Part shown: positions 44,979-53,326 of the stretch, in pieces
Position numbering within the stretch: the stretch's first letter is position 1
How the letters are laid out: every line of letters begins with the position of its first letter
From: Brevundimonas halotolerans
Lineage (GTDB): Bacteria; Pseudomonadota; Alphaproteobacteria; Caulobacterales; Caulobacteraceae
Reading direction: 5' to 3'
Assembly: GCF_003730275.1 (NCBI RefSeq)
Contig: NZ_QTTA01000005.1
Coordinates: 1 to 64,000, forward strand
DNA length: 64,000 nucleotides
Notes under the pieces: generated by a model
Databases searched by the model: none
Told to the model about the DNA's origin: nothing
The model's input: the letters and a program-made list of their open reading frames with translations, nothing else
Position numbers and translations under genes: made by a program

Positions 44979-46081
44979 CCCAGCCAGCCCCTGACGCTGT
45001 CGTGGAATCGCGTCTGCCTGACCTGATCGCCATGGCGCAGGAACCGTCCAGCGAGAAGCGCCGGGCCCTGCTGCGTGAACTGACCGAAGTCTTCTTCGGC
45101 ACCGAGACCCACAGCGACAAAGAGACCGACCTGTACGGCGCCGTCCTGGCCGAACTGTCCGCCGAGATGGAAACGGCGGTCCGCGCCGAACTGGCCCGGC
45201 GGTTCGCCGACAGTCCTGCCGCCCCCCGCACCCTGATCCGCCGCCTGGCGAATGACGAGGCCGAGGTGGCCACGCCCGTCCTGTCGGCCTCGCCGGTGCT
45301 GACCGATGCTGACCTGATCGAGGTCGCCCGCACCCAGGGTCAGGACCACCTGCGCGCTGTCTCAAGCCGCGAGGATGTGTCCGAGGCCGTTTCCGACGCC
45401 ATCGTCGATCACGGCGACGACGAAACCCTGCACAGCCTGTTGTCCAACGAAGGCGCCCGCCTGTCGCGTCAGGCCAGCGAAAAGGCCGTAGAGCGCGCCC
45501 GCACCAATCCCGCCCTCCATGCCGCGACCGTCGAGCGCAAGAGCCTGCCGCCCGATCTGCTCAACGAGATGTATTTCATCGTCGAGGCCCGGCTGCGCCA
45601 CACCATCCTTGAGCGCAACGCCCAGATGGACCCGGCCCTTCTGGAAAGCGCGCTTGAGGCCGGCCGCACCCGGCTTGCGACCCAGGACGGCGCCCTGCCC
45701 GCCGACTATTCCGAGAGCCTCGCCTATGTCGAGGAACTGCATGCGGCTGGCCAGCTGACTCCCCAGATGCTGGCGCGCTTCCTGCGCTCGGACGGTCGTA
45801 CCTGCTTCCTCATCGCTCTGGCCCGACTGGCCGACATCGACTTTCACACCGCCCGCCAGATCATCGAGCGCAAGGACCTGGATGCCCTGGCCGTGGTCTG
45901 CCGTTCCGCCGGTCTGGATCGCGCCCTGTTCCTGACCTACGCCGTGGTGCTCCTGAACGACGACGGCGACGCCATGGCCAAGGCCCATACCTATGGCCGC
46001 ATGTATCAGGAACTGACCCCCGACGCGGCCCAGCGCACCCTGCGTTTCTGGCGCATGCGCCGCGAAGCCAAGGCCGCCTGA
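44975..46081 (+). CDS. DUF2336 protein A
   Basis: 368 residues, nearly all helical. DUF2336 patterns: LPDLIAMAQEPSSEKRRALL, FADSPAAPRTLIRRLANDEA, VATPVLSASPVLTDADLIEV, AISHG-type repeats and TCFLIALARLADIDFHTARQ. The role is unknown; in Caulobacterales these resemble armadillo/HEAT-like alpha solenoids and are often linked to regulatory proteins. A second, divergent paralogue lies beyond mucR at 46734-47963. It is followed by a terminator shared with mucR. Confidence 0.88.
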   Translation: MTQPAPDAVVESRLPDLIAMAQEPSSEKRRALLRELTEVFFGTETHSDKETDLYGAVLAELSAEMETAVRAELARRFADSPAAPRTLIRRLANDEAEVATPVLSASPVLTDADLIEVARTQGQDHLRAVSSREDVSEAVSDAIVDHGDDETLHSLLSNEGARLSRQASEKAVERARTNPALHAATVERKSLPPDLLNEMYFIVEARLRHTILERNAQMDPALLESALEAGRTRLATQDGALPADYSESLAYVEELHAAGQLTPQMLARFLRSDGRTCFLIALARLADIDFHTARQIIERKDLDALAVVCRSAGLDRALFLTYAVVLLNDDGDAMAKAHTYGRMYQELTPDAAQRTLRFWRMRREAKAA

Positions 46082-46087
46082 GGTCAC

Positions 46088-46120
46088 AAAAAAGACCCGC
46101 CGGATCGCTCCAGCGGGTCT
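46088..46120 (-). terminator. Rho-independent terminator after mucR (bidirectional)
   Basis: AGACCCGC (46093-46100) and GCGGGTCT (46113-46120) form an 8-bp stem with a 12-base loop. On the minus strand it is followed by T6, a good terminator for mucR. On the plus strand the trailing GTTCTTTC is weaker but may stop DUF2336 A transcripts. Confidence 0.85.
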
Positions 46121-46142
46121 GTTCTTTCAGGCCTTCGCCGTC

Positions 46143-46574
46143 TTACTTCTTGGCGCGGGCCGTCGTGCGGGCCGGCTTGCGGCCGCCCTGGCCCAGGCCC
46201 ATCTGCTTGGCCAGTTCCGAACGGGCCTTGGCATAGTTCGGGGCGACCATCGGATAGTCCTTGGCCAGACCCCATTTGGCCCGGTATTCCTCGGGGCTCA
46301 TGTCGTATTTGGTGCGCAGGTGACGCTTCAGCGACTTGAACTTGCGACCGTCTTCCAGACAGATCAGATAGTCCGGCGTGATCGACTTGCGGATCGGCAC
46401 CGCCGGATCCTTGACTTCCGGCTCCGGCTCGATGCCGTCACCCGACAGTTGCGACAGGGTCGAGTGGATCGAACCGATCAGCGCAGGAACGGCCTCGGGC
46501 GGCAGGATGTTGTTGCTGACATAGGCGGAGATGATGTCCGCCGTCATTTCAAGCAGCTCGGCTTTTTCTTCCAT
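46143..46574 (-). CDS. mucR: MucR/Ros-family transcriptional regulator
   Basis: 143 residues from ATG 46574. N-terminal oligomerisation helix (about 5-45) and a C-terminal Ros-type zinc-finger DNA-binding domain with YLICLEDGRKFKSLKRHLRT near residues 69-88 and KYDMSPEEYRAKWGLAKDYP next. The position of the last classical zinc His is occupied by Lys-Tyr (TKYDM), so the metal site may be altered or absent. MucR binds AT-rich promoters and silences genes, including cell-cycle genes in Caulobacter. It is flanked by two DUF2336 genes. Confidence 0.92.
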   Translation of the reverse strand: MEEKAELLEMTADIISAYVSNNILPPEAVPALIGSIHSTLSQLSGDGIEPEPEVKDPAVPIRKSITPDYLICLEDGRKFKSLKRHLRTKYDMSPEEYRAKWGLAKDYPMVAPNYAKARSELAKQMGLGQGGRKPARTTARAKK

Positions 46575-46733
46575 AGGTCGTCCAGACGTTTCCAGGGCGA
46601 GGCGAAACATCTTGGAGGAATCGCCCCTGATGCCGGGCTGATAGAACAAACGCCCCCTTGACGCAATTCAGGACGCGGATTTTCTGCATTGGCCACGCAA
46701 GTATAGAGCCGACTTGATGCAATCGCGGCGACT

Positions 46734-47963
46734 TTAACGCCCGAAATCTTGTGCCAACGCCATCATCGCCGCCCGCTCGGGGATGGAGTATTCATCCAGC
46801 TCGTCTGTGTCACCCTCGCGGATCGCCTTCAGCAGCGCCGGCGTCATGGCCGAGGTCAGCGACCAGTTCCAGTAGCGCAGCACCGTCTGGGCCCGGTCGA
46901 CGGCCAGCATCTCGAACGTCACCTGCACCCGCTCCCAGGTCGGATGGACGCTACCATCGGGCAGGGTCTCCGGCCGCTTCATCGACCGCCACAGCGCCGT
47001 CAGATACTCGCGGTCCAGCCCGGTCGCCTTGCACAGAATGGCCACCGGCTCTCCGCCCGGATCGCCCAGGATCTTGGCCCCGGTCAGCGGCTTGATCCCC
47101 GACAGATAGGCAATCTCGGCCACGGAGTCGCGGCCCATGCCCTGCCGCTCGATCTCGGTGATGGCGTGTTCCAGACTGTCATAGGGGCTCTTGTCGATCG
47201 CCCCGCGATTGCGCTGGCGCCGCTCGATGAACTGCAGCGCCTTTCGTGACACCGGGTCCTGCCAGCCCTCGTCGGCGGCCATGGCAAAGATGTCTTCCGA
47301 CACCTCCTGCATGACTTCGCGTGACACGGCGAACCTTTGCAGAATGGTCCGGCGGTCCTGCTCGTTCGACCACCAGAACATCACATAGGCCCCCGACGGC
47401 CTAAGCTCCGGGCGCCGCAACAGATGCTCGCACAGGCGCGGCTGCGCCCGGCTCAGCGCCACCGCCGTCTCGATCCCGGTCTGCGACAGCCGGGCCGTGG
47501 TGTTGCGCAAAAGGGTGTCGACCACGTCGGGGTGCCCGGCCTCGATCAGGGCCTCCGACACCACTTCCGACACGCCCCGCCGGGCGGCAATACAGCGGTG
47601 ATGATCATGACCCGTGTCCCGGACGCACGACAGCAGGTCGGCATCCGTCAGACCCGCACACCCCTCGATCAGCACGCCGGCAATGGCCGGATCATCCCGC
47701 AGCATCAGCCGCATCAGACCATTGGGCAGCTCCGCCAGGGGCGCCAGCCGGTGGGCCATCTTCAGCCGGTCCTCGGGCGTGGCCAGCCGCGCCATCTCGA
47801 CCAGCAGGTCACCGACGACCGACCGCTCAAAGGCATTGATGCGACTGGTCGGCAGCGACACCACATCGGCCAGCCGCCGCAGCAACGCATGCCGCGCCTT
47901 CCACGTCGACGCCGGACCGGCCTCGGGCGCATCGTCTGGCGGACTGGAAAGAGGCTGGGACAT
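46734..47963 (-). CDS. DUF2336 protein B
   Basis: 409 residues, helical repeats with LRRLADVVSLPTSRINAFER, RLMLRDDPAIAGVLIEGCAG, HHRCIAARRGVSEVVSEALI and DPGGEPVAILCKATGLDREY. It shares the overall layout with DUF2336 A but has diverged strongly. It is on the other side of mucR and co-directional with it, with 159 bases between. A half CtrA-like word TTAACC lies upstream near 47992. Confidence 0.85.
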   Translation of the reverse strand: MSQPLSSPPDDAPEAGPASTWKARHALLRRLADVVSLPTSRINAFERSVVGDLLVEMARLATPEDRLKMAHRLAPLAELPNGLMRLMLRDDPAIAGVLIEGCAGLTDADLLSCVRDTGHDHHRCIAARRGVSEVVSEALIEAGHPDVVDTLLRNTTARLSQTGIETAVALSRAQPRLCEHLLRRPELRPSGAYVMFWWSNEQDRRTILQRFAVSREVMQEVSEDIFAMAADEGWQDPVSRKALQFIERRQRNRGAIDKSPYDSLEHAITEIERQGMGRDSVAEIAYLSGIKPLTGAKILGDPGGEPVAILCKATGLDREYLTALWRSMKRPETLPDGSVHPTWERVQVTFEMLAVDRAQTVLRYWNWSLTSAMTPALLKAIREGDTDELDEYSIPERAAMMALAQDFGR

Positions 47964-48017
47964 GTCGCGGCGATCCTCGCCCCGTTCGGTTAACCGCCGG
48001 TCAAGAGCGATCTCGCC

Positions 48018-48575
48018 CTATGCCGCAGCCCAGGCCTGACGCAGCCAGCCCTCCAGCTCGGCATCAACCTCATCGACCGAAGACACGCGCACCCGATGCG
48101 TCACCATCGCATTCCACGATCCGGCGGCTTCCAGCCGACCGGCCGGTTCAACCCCCTTCAGCACCAGCCCGACATCCAGCCGATCCTTGGTCGAGGGCTG
48201 CAGCAGGGCAAACTGTTTCGACCGCCTCAGGCTGACATAGCCCTTCTTCGGCGCAAACTCGACGCTGTCCAGCCCCTGAACAAAGGTCGCCGCCTTGTCA
48301 TAGGCCGGCTTCATCGCCGCCTTTGGCCCGGCGAACATGGTCGCCATCAGATCGTCGTCACCGCTCGACCCGGCGTCCGAGGCAAAGGTCTTGTGTGCCA
48401 CCAGATTGGCATAGCCGTGCGTCAGGCCCTGCTCGGCCTTCAGCCACGCAACCAGCTGACCATGTTTGGCCTGACCACTGGCCCGTGCCAGCGCAATCCA
48501 CTGGTCCAGCGACTTGCCCGTATTGGCCTCCAGATTGGCGATCATCGTCGCCGTCGCCGCATCCACATCCGCCAT
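48018..48575 (-). CDS. DUF4287/DUF5655 protein
   Basis: 185 residues. N-terminal DUF4287 (about 1-65): MIANLEANTGKSLDQWIALA, RASGQAKHGQLVAWLKAEQG, LTHGYANLVAHKTF. C-terminal DUF5655-like half with LMATMFAGPKAAMKPAYDKA, KGYVSLRRSKQFALLQPSTK. Function unknown; DUF4287 proteins are common in alphaproteobacteria as small soluble proteins. It stands alone between DUF2336 B and vapC. Confidence 0.88.
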   Translation of the reverse strand: MADVDAATATMIANLEANTGKSLDQWIALARASGQAKHGQLVAWLKAEQGLTHGYANLVAHKTFASDAGSSGDDDLMATMFAGPKAAMKPAYDKAATFVQGLDSVEFAPKKGYVSLRRSKQFALLQPSTKDRLDVGLVLKGVEPAGRLEAAGSWNAMVTHRVRVSSVDEVDAELEGWLRQAWAAA

Positions 48576-48611
48576 GGCTCGTCCTCCCCAATCAACGCTC
48601 TGAGCAATCGC

Positions 48612-49010
48612 TCAATTGGCCGAGACAATATCCGTCAGGGCAAAGTCGTCACCCTTGTAGAGCAAAGGCACCTCCAGGGACGCGGCCAATGCATAGGCCG
48701 CGCAATCACCAAGGTTCAACCGGGCGGGGTGTACTCCCTTACCGAAGCGGAGGCGGGCCTCGGTCGCCAGCACGGCCAGTCGATCATCGAACGGGACGAT
48801 TTCAACTCTGAACGCCCCGAGAAGCTTGCGAACATCGGGCACGGCCAACGGACCTCCAAGCTTCCCGATCACGGACTCGGCCTCAAACACCGAAAAGGCC
48901 GACATTCGGCAAGGGTTAGCCGCCATTATCTCGACAAGGCGCTGGGCCTCCGGCTCGGCCTTGATCACCGCCACGACGACGGAAGTGTCAATGACTATCA
49001 AGGACGTCAT
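48612..49010 (-). CDS. vapC: VapC-type PIN-domain ribonuclease toxin
   Basis: 132 residues. PIN acidic residues are seen in IVIDTSVVVAVIKAEPEA (Asp near 8) and VFEAESVIGKLGGP, and the C-terminal LGDCAAYALAASLEVPLLYK with DDFALTDI supplies the others. Such toxins cleave tRNA or mRNA. It overlaps vapB by 23 bases (start 49010 inside the vapB 3' end), which supports one operon. Confidence 0.92.
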   Translation of the reverse strand: MTSLIVIDTSVVVAVIKAEPEAQRLVEIMAANPCRMSAFSVFEAESVIGKLGGPLAVPDVRKLLGAFRVEIVPFDDRLAVLATEARLRFGKGVHPARLNLGDCAAYALAASLEVPLLYKGDDFALTDIVSAN

Positions 49011-49254
49011 GCCACAGTGCGTCCCGAATTTCCTTTGTCGAGCGCGTATCTTTCATCGGCAGAGCAGCGAACCGCTGCTGGATCCGTGCCACTTCGCTCC
49101 GGAGTTCAGCCTCCCGGGCTTCCCGGGCCTTCTCCAGCTCGCTCACATCGCGTTCGAGAGCCGCACGCACGGCCTCGGTGACGCCGGTTTCGCGCAGTTC
49201 TGCGGCCCGGCGCGCCAGCCGATCAACGTCCGGATTCTTGATATTCAGCGCCAT
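48988..49254 (-). CDS. vapB: VapB-type antitoxin (RHH/Rv0623 type)
   Basis: 88 residues. MALNIKNPDVDRLARRAAEL, with RETGVTEAVRAALERDVSEL, is the N-terminal DNA-binding RHH-like part of Rv0623-family antitoxins. The C-terminal tail ALPMKDTRSTKEIRDALWHD probably wraps the toxin. It is upstream of vapC. The palindrome at 49259-49282 in front of it is a likely autoregulation site. Confidence 0.9.
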   Translation of the reverse strand: MALNIKNPDVDRLARRAAELRETGVTEAVRAALERDVSELEKAREAREAELRSEVARIQQRFAALPMKDTRSTKEIRDALWHDVLDSH

Positions 49255-49258
49255 GTCA

Positions 49259-49282
49259 TCTTCCTCAGGTCACCTGGGAAGA
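49259..49282 (-). promoter_or_regulatory. Imperfect palindrome, likely VapBC operator
   Basis: 24-base inverted repeat with half-sites TCTTCC-TCAGGT and CACCTG-GGAAGA, ending four bases upstream of the vapB ATG and covering its SD (GAGGAAG on the minus strand). Confidence 0.55.
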
Positions 49283-49317
49283 TAGCACATTCGAGGAAGA
49301 CCTACGACACTGTCTTC

Positions 49318-50307
49318 CTACAGCCCCTCAAACAGGGCCGTCGACAGATAGCGTTCGGCAAAGCTGGGGATGATTGTGACGATGGTCTTGCCCGCATTCT
49401 CGTCCAGCGCCGCCTGACGGAAGGCGGCGATCAGGGCGGCGCCCGAGCTGATACCCCCGGTCAGCCCCTCCAGCCGGGCCGCTCGGCGCGCCATCTCGAA
49501 CGCCTCGTCGTTTGACACCCGCTCGACCGCATCGATCACATCGCGGTCGACGATCGAGGGGATGAATCCCGCCCCGATCCCCTGGATCTTGTGCGGTCCC
49601 GGTTCGCCGCCCGACAGGACCGGCGAGTCGGTGGGCTCGACGGCCACCATTCGCACCGAGGGCTTCTTCGCCTTCAGAACCTGGCCGACGCCGGTGATGG
49701 TGCCTCCCGTGCCGACGCCGGCAATGACCATATCGACCGCGCCCGCCGTGTCGGCCCAGATCTCCTCGGCGGTCGAGACGCGGTGGATTTCGGGATTGGC
49801 CGGATTGTCGAACTGCCCCGGGGACACCGCCCCCGGTGTGCTCTCCAGCAGCTCCTGCGCCTTGGCGATCGCGCCCTTCATACCCTTGTCGGCGGGGGTC
49901 AGCACCAGCTCGGCCCCCAGCAGGGCCAGCATCTTGCGCCGCTCCATCGACATGCTCTCGGGCATGACCAACATCAGCCGATAACCCTTGGCCGCCGCCA
50001 CAAACGCCAGGGCAATGCCGGTATTGCCGCTGGTCGGCTCGATCAACACTGCGCCGGGCGTCAACTTGCCGGCCTGCTCCAGGCCCTCAATCATCGCCAG
50101 ACCGATCCGGTCCTTGACCGAACTCAGCGGGTTGAAGAACTCCAGCTTGGCCAGCACCCGGGCCTTGGGCTTCAGCTCGGCCGACAGGCGCGGCAACTCC
50201 ACCAGCGGCGTGTTGCCGATGGTCTCGAGGATCGAACCATAGATCTTGCCCCGGCCCGCGCGGGCATGGCGGGACAGGTCGGGCGAGGCAGGCGTGGTAC
50301 CGGTCAT
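49318..50307 (-). CDS. cysK: Cysteine synthase A (O-acetylserine sulfhydrylase)
   Basis: 329 residues. PLP enzyme making cysteine from O-acetylserine and sulfide. The PLP Lys is in [20 protein letters not shown], with substrate loop [20 protein letters not shown] and phosphate site [18 protein letters not shown]. The end [20 protein letters not shown] is intact. A short N-terminal extension ([20 protein letters not shown]) precedes the usual start. It is divergent from fliI, with about 200 bases between. Confidence 0.94.
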   Translation of the reverse strand: MTGTTPASPDLSRHARAGRGKIYGSILETIGNTPLVELPRLSAELKPKARVLAKLEFFNPLSSVKDRIGLAMIEGLEQAGKLTPGAVLIEPTSGNTGIALAFVAAAKGYRLMLVMPESMSMERRKMLALLGAELVLTPADKGMKGAIAKAQELLESTPGAVSPGQFDNPANPEIHRVSTAEEIWADTAGAVDMVIAGVGTGGTITGVGQVLKAKKPSVRMVAVEPTDSPVLSGGEPGPHKIQGIGAGFIPSIVDRDVIDAVERVSNDEAFEMARRAARLEGLTGGISSGAALIAAFRQAALDENAGKTIVTIIPSFAERYLSTALFEGL

Positions 50308-50447
50308 GGGGGAGGTCTCCGGGTGGCTGTCAGCCTCTGAACATCAGGTCGATCCGCGCCCGCGCAAGGGTCAGGCCTGCAGAAAGGCGTTCGCTCGGCA
50401 TTTCCGCGACTCATGGCACAGTGTTCGACGAACCATTCGCGCGTCGT

Positions 50448-50463
50448 TTAAGCGGCTGTTAAC
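50448..50463 (+). promoter_or_regulatory. CtrA box upstream of fliI
   Basis: TTAA-GCGGCTG-TTAAC fits the full CtrA consensus TTAA-N7-TTAAC without mismatch. It lies 42-57 bases upstream of the fliI start. fliI is an early, CtrA-controlled flagellar gene in Caulobacter. Confidence 0.75.
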
Positions 50464-50504
50464 CACGTTAACCGATCCCTGAGAGGCAGTTTCCGGGGCT
50501 TTCC

Positions 50505-51854
50505 TTGCATTCTCTCGTCGCCGCCGTTCAAGCCGTCGATCCCCTTGTCGTTACCGGGAAGGTCGCGGGGGTGAGTGGCCTGCTGATCGAGTCACGTGGC
50601 GGACTGTCGCGTCTGGCCGTCGGGGCCCGGGCCGAGATCGACCGCCACGGTCGCCCGCCCCTGCCCGCCGAAGTGGTCGGATTTCGAGAGGCCAAGGCCC
50701 TGCTGATGCCCTTCGGCCCGGTCGAGGGCGTGGCCCCCGGCGCCGATATCCGCATCGTCGAGTCGGCCAGCGTGGTGCGCCCCACCGCCGCCTGGCTGGG
50801 CCGCATCGTCAATGCCTTCGGAGAACCCATCGACGGCAAGGGCCCCCTGCCCTCGGGCCCCCGGGCCTATCCCCTGCGCGCCGCCCCGCCGCCGGCCCAC
50901 ACCCGCGGCCGGGTGGGAGAGCGCCTCGACACCGGCGTACGGGCGCTCGACGTCTTTGCCACCACCTGTCGCGGCCAGCGGATGGGCATTTTCGCCGGCT
51001 CCGGCGTCGGCAAGTCGGTGCTTCTGTCGATGCTGGCCCGCCGCGCCGAGTGCGACGCGGTCGTCGTCGGCCTGATCGGCGAACGGGGCCGCGAGGTCCG
51101 CGAGTTCATCGAGGAAACCCTGGGGCCCGAGGGTCTGGCCCGCGCCATCGTCGTGGTCGCCACCTCGGACGAACCCGCCCTGACCCGCCGTCAGGCCGCC
51201 TATATGACCCTGGCCTGCGCCGAATACCTCCGCGATCAGGGCCAGCAGGTCCTGTGCCTGATGGACTCGGTGACCCGCTTTGCCATGGCCCAGCGCGAGA
51301 TCGGCCTCGCCGCCGGGGAGCCTCCGACCACCAAGGGCTATACGCCCACCGTCTTTTCCGAACTGCCCAAGCTGCTGGAACGTGCCGGACCGGGCCCGAT
51401 GCGATCCGACGGGCGTCCGACCGGGGCCATCACCGCCCTGTTCACCGTGTTGGTCGATGGCGGTGATCATGATGAGCCGATCGCCGATGCCGTACGCGGG
51501 ATCCTCGACGGCCACATCGTCATGGACCGCAAGATCGCCGAGCGCGGCCGCTTCCCCGCCATCGATGTGCTGAAATCCGTCAGCCGGACCCTGCCGGGCT
51601 GCCAGACTCTGCCCGAGCGGGAGCTGAACAAGCGCGCCCGCCAGTGCCTCAGCGCCTATGCCAATATGGAAGAACTGATCAAGATCGGCGCCTATCGCGC
51701 CGGCGCCGATCCGATCACCGACCGCGCCATCGCCCTGAACCCGGCACTGGAAGGCTTCCTGTCGCAAACCCCCGAAGACGTCTGCGACATGGCGACCGCC
51801 TTTAGTCATCTGGAAAGCATTCTGAACCAAGGTCTCGCAGAGCGAGTGGAGTGA
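50505..51854 (+). CDS. fliI: Flagellum-specific ATP synthase FliI
   Basis: 449 residues from TTG 50505, aligning with the usual N-terminus ([20 protein letters not shown]). It drives export of flagellar subunits. P-loop [20 protein letters not shown] near residues 164-183, [40 protein letters not shown] and the DELSEED-like segment with [19 protein letters not shown] are present. TTG is a weak start; upstream GGGG is a poor SD, so translation may be low. fliJ follows four bases downstream. Confidence 0.95.
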   Translation: MHSLVAAVQAVDPLVVTGKVAGVSGLLIESRGGLSRLAVGARAEIDRHGRPPLPAEVVGFREAKALLMPFGPVEGVAPGADIRIVESASVVRPTAAWLGRIVNAFGEPIDGKGPLPSGPRAYPLRAAPPPAHTRGRVGERLDTGVRALDVFATTCRGQRMGIFAGSGVGKSVLLSMLARRAECDAVVVGLIGERGREVREFIEETLGPEGLARAIVVVATSDEPALTRRQAAYMTLACAEYLRDQGQQVLCLMDSVTRFAMAQREIGLAAGEPPTTKGYTPTVFSELPKLLERAGPGPMRSDGRPTGAITALFTVLVDGGDHDEPIADAVRGILDGHIVMDRKIAERGRFPAIDVLKSVSRTLPGCQTLPERELNKRARQCLSAYANMEELIKIGAYRAGADPITDRAIALNPALEGFLSQTPEDVCDMATAFSHLESILNQGLAERVE

Positions 51855-51858
51855 AGCC

Positions 51859-52266
51859 ATGACCACCTGGGCCCGGTCCCTGATCCGCATTTCGACCTAT
51901 GAGGTCGAGACCCTGCAGAAACGTCTGGCCGAAATCGGCTCGCGCCGGGCCTCGGCCGAGATGCGACTGGCGGTTCTGGACGCCGAGGTCGAGATCGAGC
52001 GCGAACGCGCCCGGGCCGACGCCGAAGCTGGCATGCTGCTTCAGGCCTATCTGAACGGCTGGAAGCACCGCAAATCGACCGTCGAGGCCGATCTCGGCGA
52101 ACTCGAGGCCGAGGAAGAGGGCGCCCGCGACGCCCTGACCGGCGCCTTCGAGGAACTCAAGAAGTTCGAACACGTGGCCGAGCTGTCCCGGCTGGAACGC
52201 CTCGCCGCCGCCGAACGCCGCGAATCCGCAGCCTTTGACGCGCTTGGCCTCAGGCGGCGTGCCTGA
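51859..52266 (+). CDS. fliJ: Flagellar export chaperone FliJ
   Basis: 135 residues, one long coiled coil (about 12-125) as in FliJ, which links FliI to the export gate. TWARSLIRISTYEVETLQKR, LEVEIERERARADAEAGMLL and EEEGARDALTGAFEELKKFE are charged heptads. It is next to fliI as in Caulobacter. Its 3' end overlaps the GTG start of the xylanase gene by eight bases. Confidence 0.9.
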   Translation: MTTWARSLIRISTYEVETLQKRLAEIGSRRASAEMRLAVLDAEVEIERERARADAEAGMLLQAYLNGWKHRKSTVEADLGELEAEEEGARDALTGAFEELKKFEHVAELSRLERLAAAERRESAAFDALGLRRRA

Positions 52267-53326
52267 TTTTCGACTGACCCGCCGGCATCTGCTGGCCTCG
52301 CCGCTGGCGCTTTCCGCCTGTGGCAGCGCCCCCTCGACTCCACCCCTTGGCCCGGTGCGCCCGCTCAAGGATCTGACGACCGTCCCCGTCGGGGTGTGCG
52401 GCATGTCGGGCCAGTTCGACGACGCGGGCTGGCGCCGGGTGGTCCTGACCCACTTCTCCCAGTTCACGCCCGAGTGGGAAATGAAGATGGAGGCGATCCT
52501 GCGGCCCGACCGCAGCCTCGACTTCACCCTCGCCGACCGGTGTGCGGACTTTGCCACGGACAACGGCCTGCGCCTGCACGGCCATGCCCTCGTCTGGTAT
52601 TCGCAAGGCGCTGAGCCCTTCGCCGGGCTGGATCGCAAGACCTTCGCCGCAGACTATGACCGCTACATCCGCGAGGTCACCGCGCGCTACCGGGGCCGCG
52701 CCGTCGGCTGGGATGTGGTCAATGAGGCCGTGGCCGAGGACGGCAATGGTCTGCGCTCCCACCACTGGTCAGAGAGACTGGGCGAGATCGACCACATCCG
52801 CCGCGCCTTTGACGTCGCCCACGAGGCGGATCCCGAAGCCCTGCTGTTCCTCAACGACTACAATCTGGAAAACCTGCCGCGAAAGGGCGCGACCTTCCTG
52901 AACCTGGTCGAGAAACTGCTGAAGGCCGGCACCCCGCTGGGCGGCATCGGCAGCCAGTCGCACCTCGATATCGAAATCGCCGAGGGCCAGATCACCACCT
53001 TCATGCGCGACGCGGCCGAGTTTGGCCTGCCGATCCATGTGTCGGAGCTGGATGCCTCGCTTCGTTCCGACCGCCGCGTGGACCTTCGCAGCCCCGCCGA
53101 CCGTCAGGCCCAGCAGACCGCCCGCGTTACCGAACTGGCCGAGGCCTTCACAGCCCTGCCCCCGGCCCAGCAATATGCCTTCACCGTCTGGGGCGCGCGC
53201 GACACCGACAGCTGGCTCAGGCGGGATGATCGCGACGATGGCCGGGACAGCCCGCTGCTGTTCGACGCCTCGGGCATGGCGACGCCCCTCTATGACGCCG
53301 TCGCCGGTCCGCTTGGATCAGGCTGA
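52259..53326 (+). CDS. GH10 endo-1,4-beta-xylanase, Tat-type lipoprotein
   Basis: 355 residues from GTG 52259; the ORF could begin at TTG 52235 but the signal peptide fits the later start. Signal: FRLTRRHLLASPLALSAC, a twin-arginine motif with a lipobox Cys. GH10 fold: FDDAGWRRVVLTHFSQFTPE, LRLHGHALVWYSQGAEPF, acid/base Glu in VGWDVVNEAVAEDGNGLR, and nucleophile Glu in LPIHVSELDASLRSDRRV. It would cut xylan. It reads off the fliIJ transcript but is not flagellar. It is stop-overlapping with the GH3 gene. Confidence 0.9.
   Translation: MPDFRLTRRHLLASPLALSACGSAPSTPPLGPVRPLKDLTTVPVGVCGMSGQFDDAGWRRVVLTHFSQFTPEWEMKMEAILRPDRSLDFTLADRCADFATDNGLRLHGHALVWYSQGAEPFAGLDRKTFAADYDRYIREVTARYRGRAVGWDVVNEAVAEDGNGLRSHHWSERLGEIDHIRRAFDVAHEADPEALLFLNDYNLENLPRKGATFLNLVEKLLKAGTPLGGIGSQSHLDIEIAEGQITTFMRDAAEFGLPIHVSELDASLRSDRRVDLRSPADRQAQQTARVTELAEAFTALPPAQQYAFTVWGARDTDSWLRRDDRDDGRDSPLLFDASGMATPLYDAVAGPLGSG

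Noticed and set aside
50411..50427. Sigma-54 promoter before fliI (TGGCAC at about 50414)
   Set aside because: The -12 element does not match TTGC at the required spacing, whereas the CtrA box downstream is exact; fliI is an early gene and not expected to use sigma-54.
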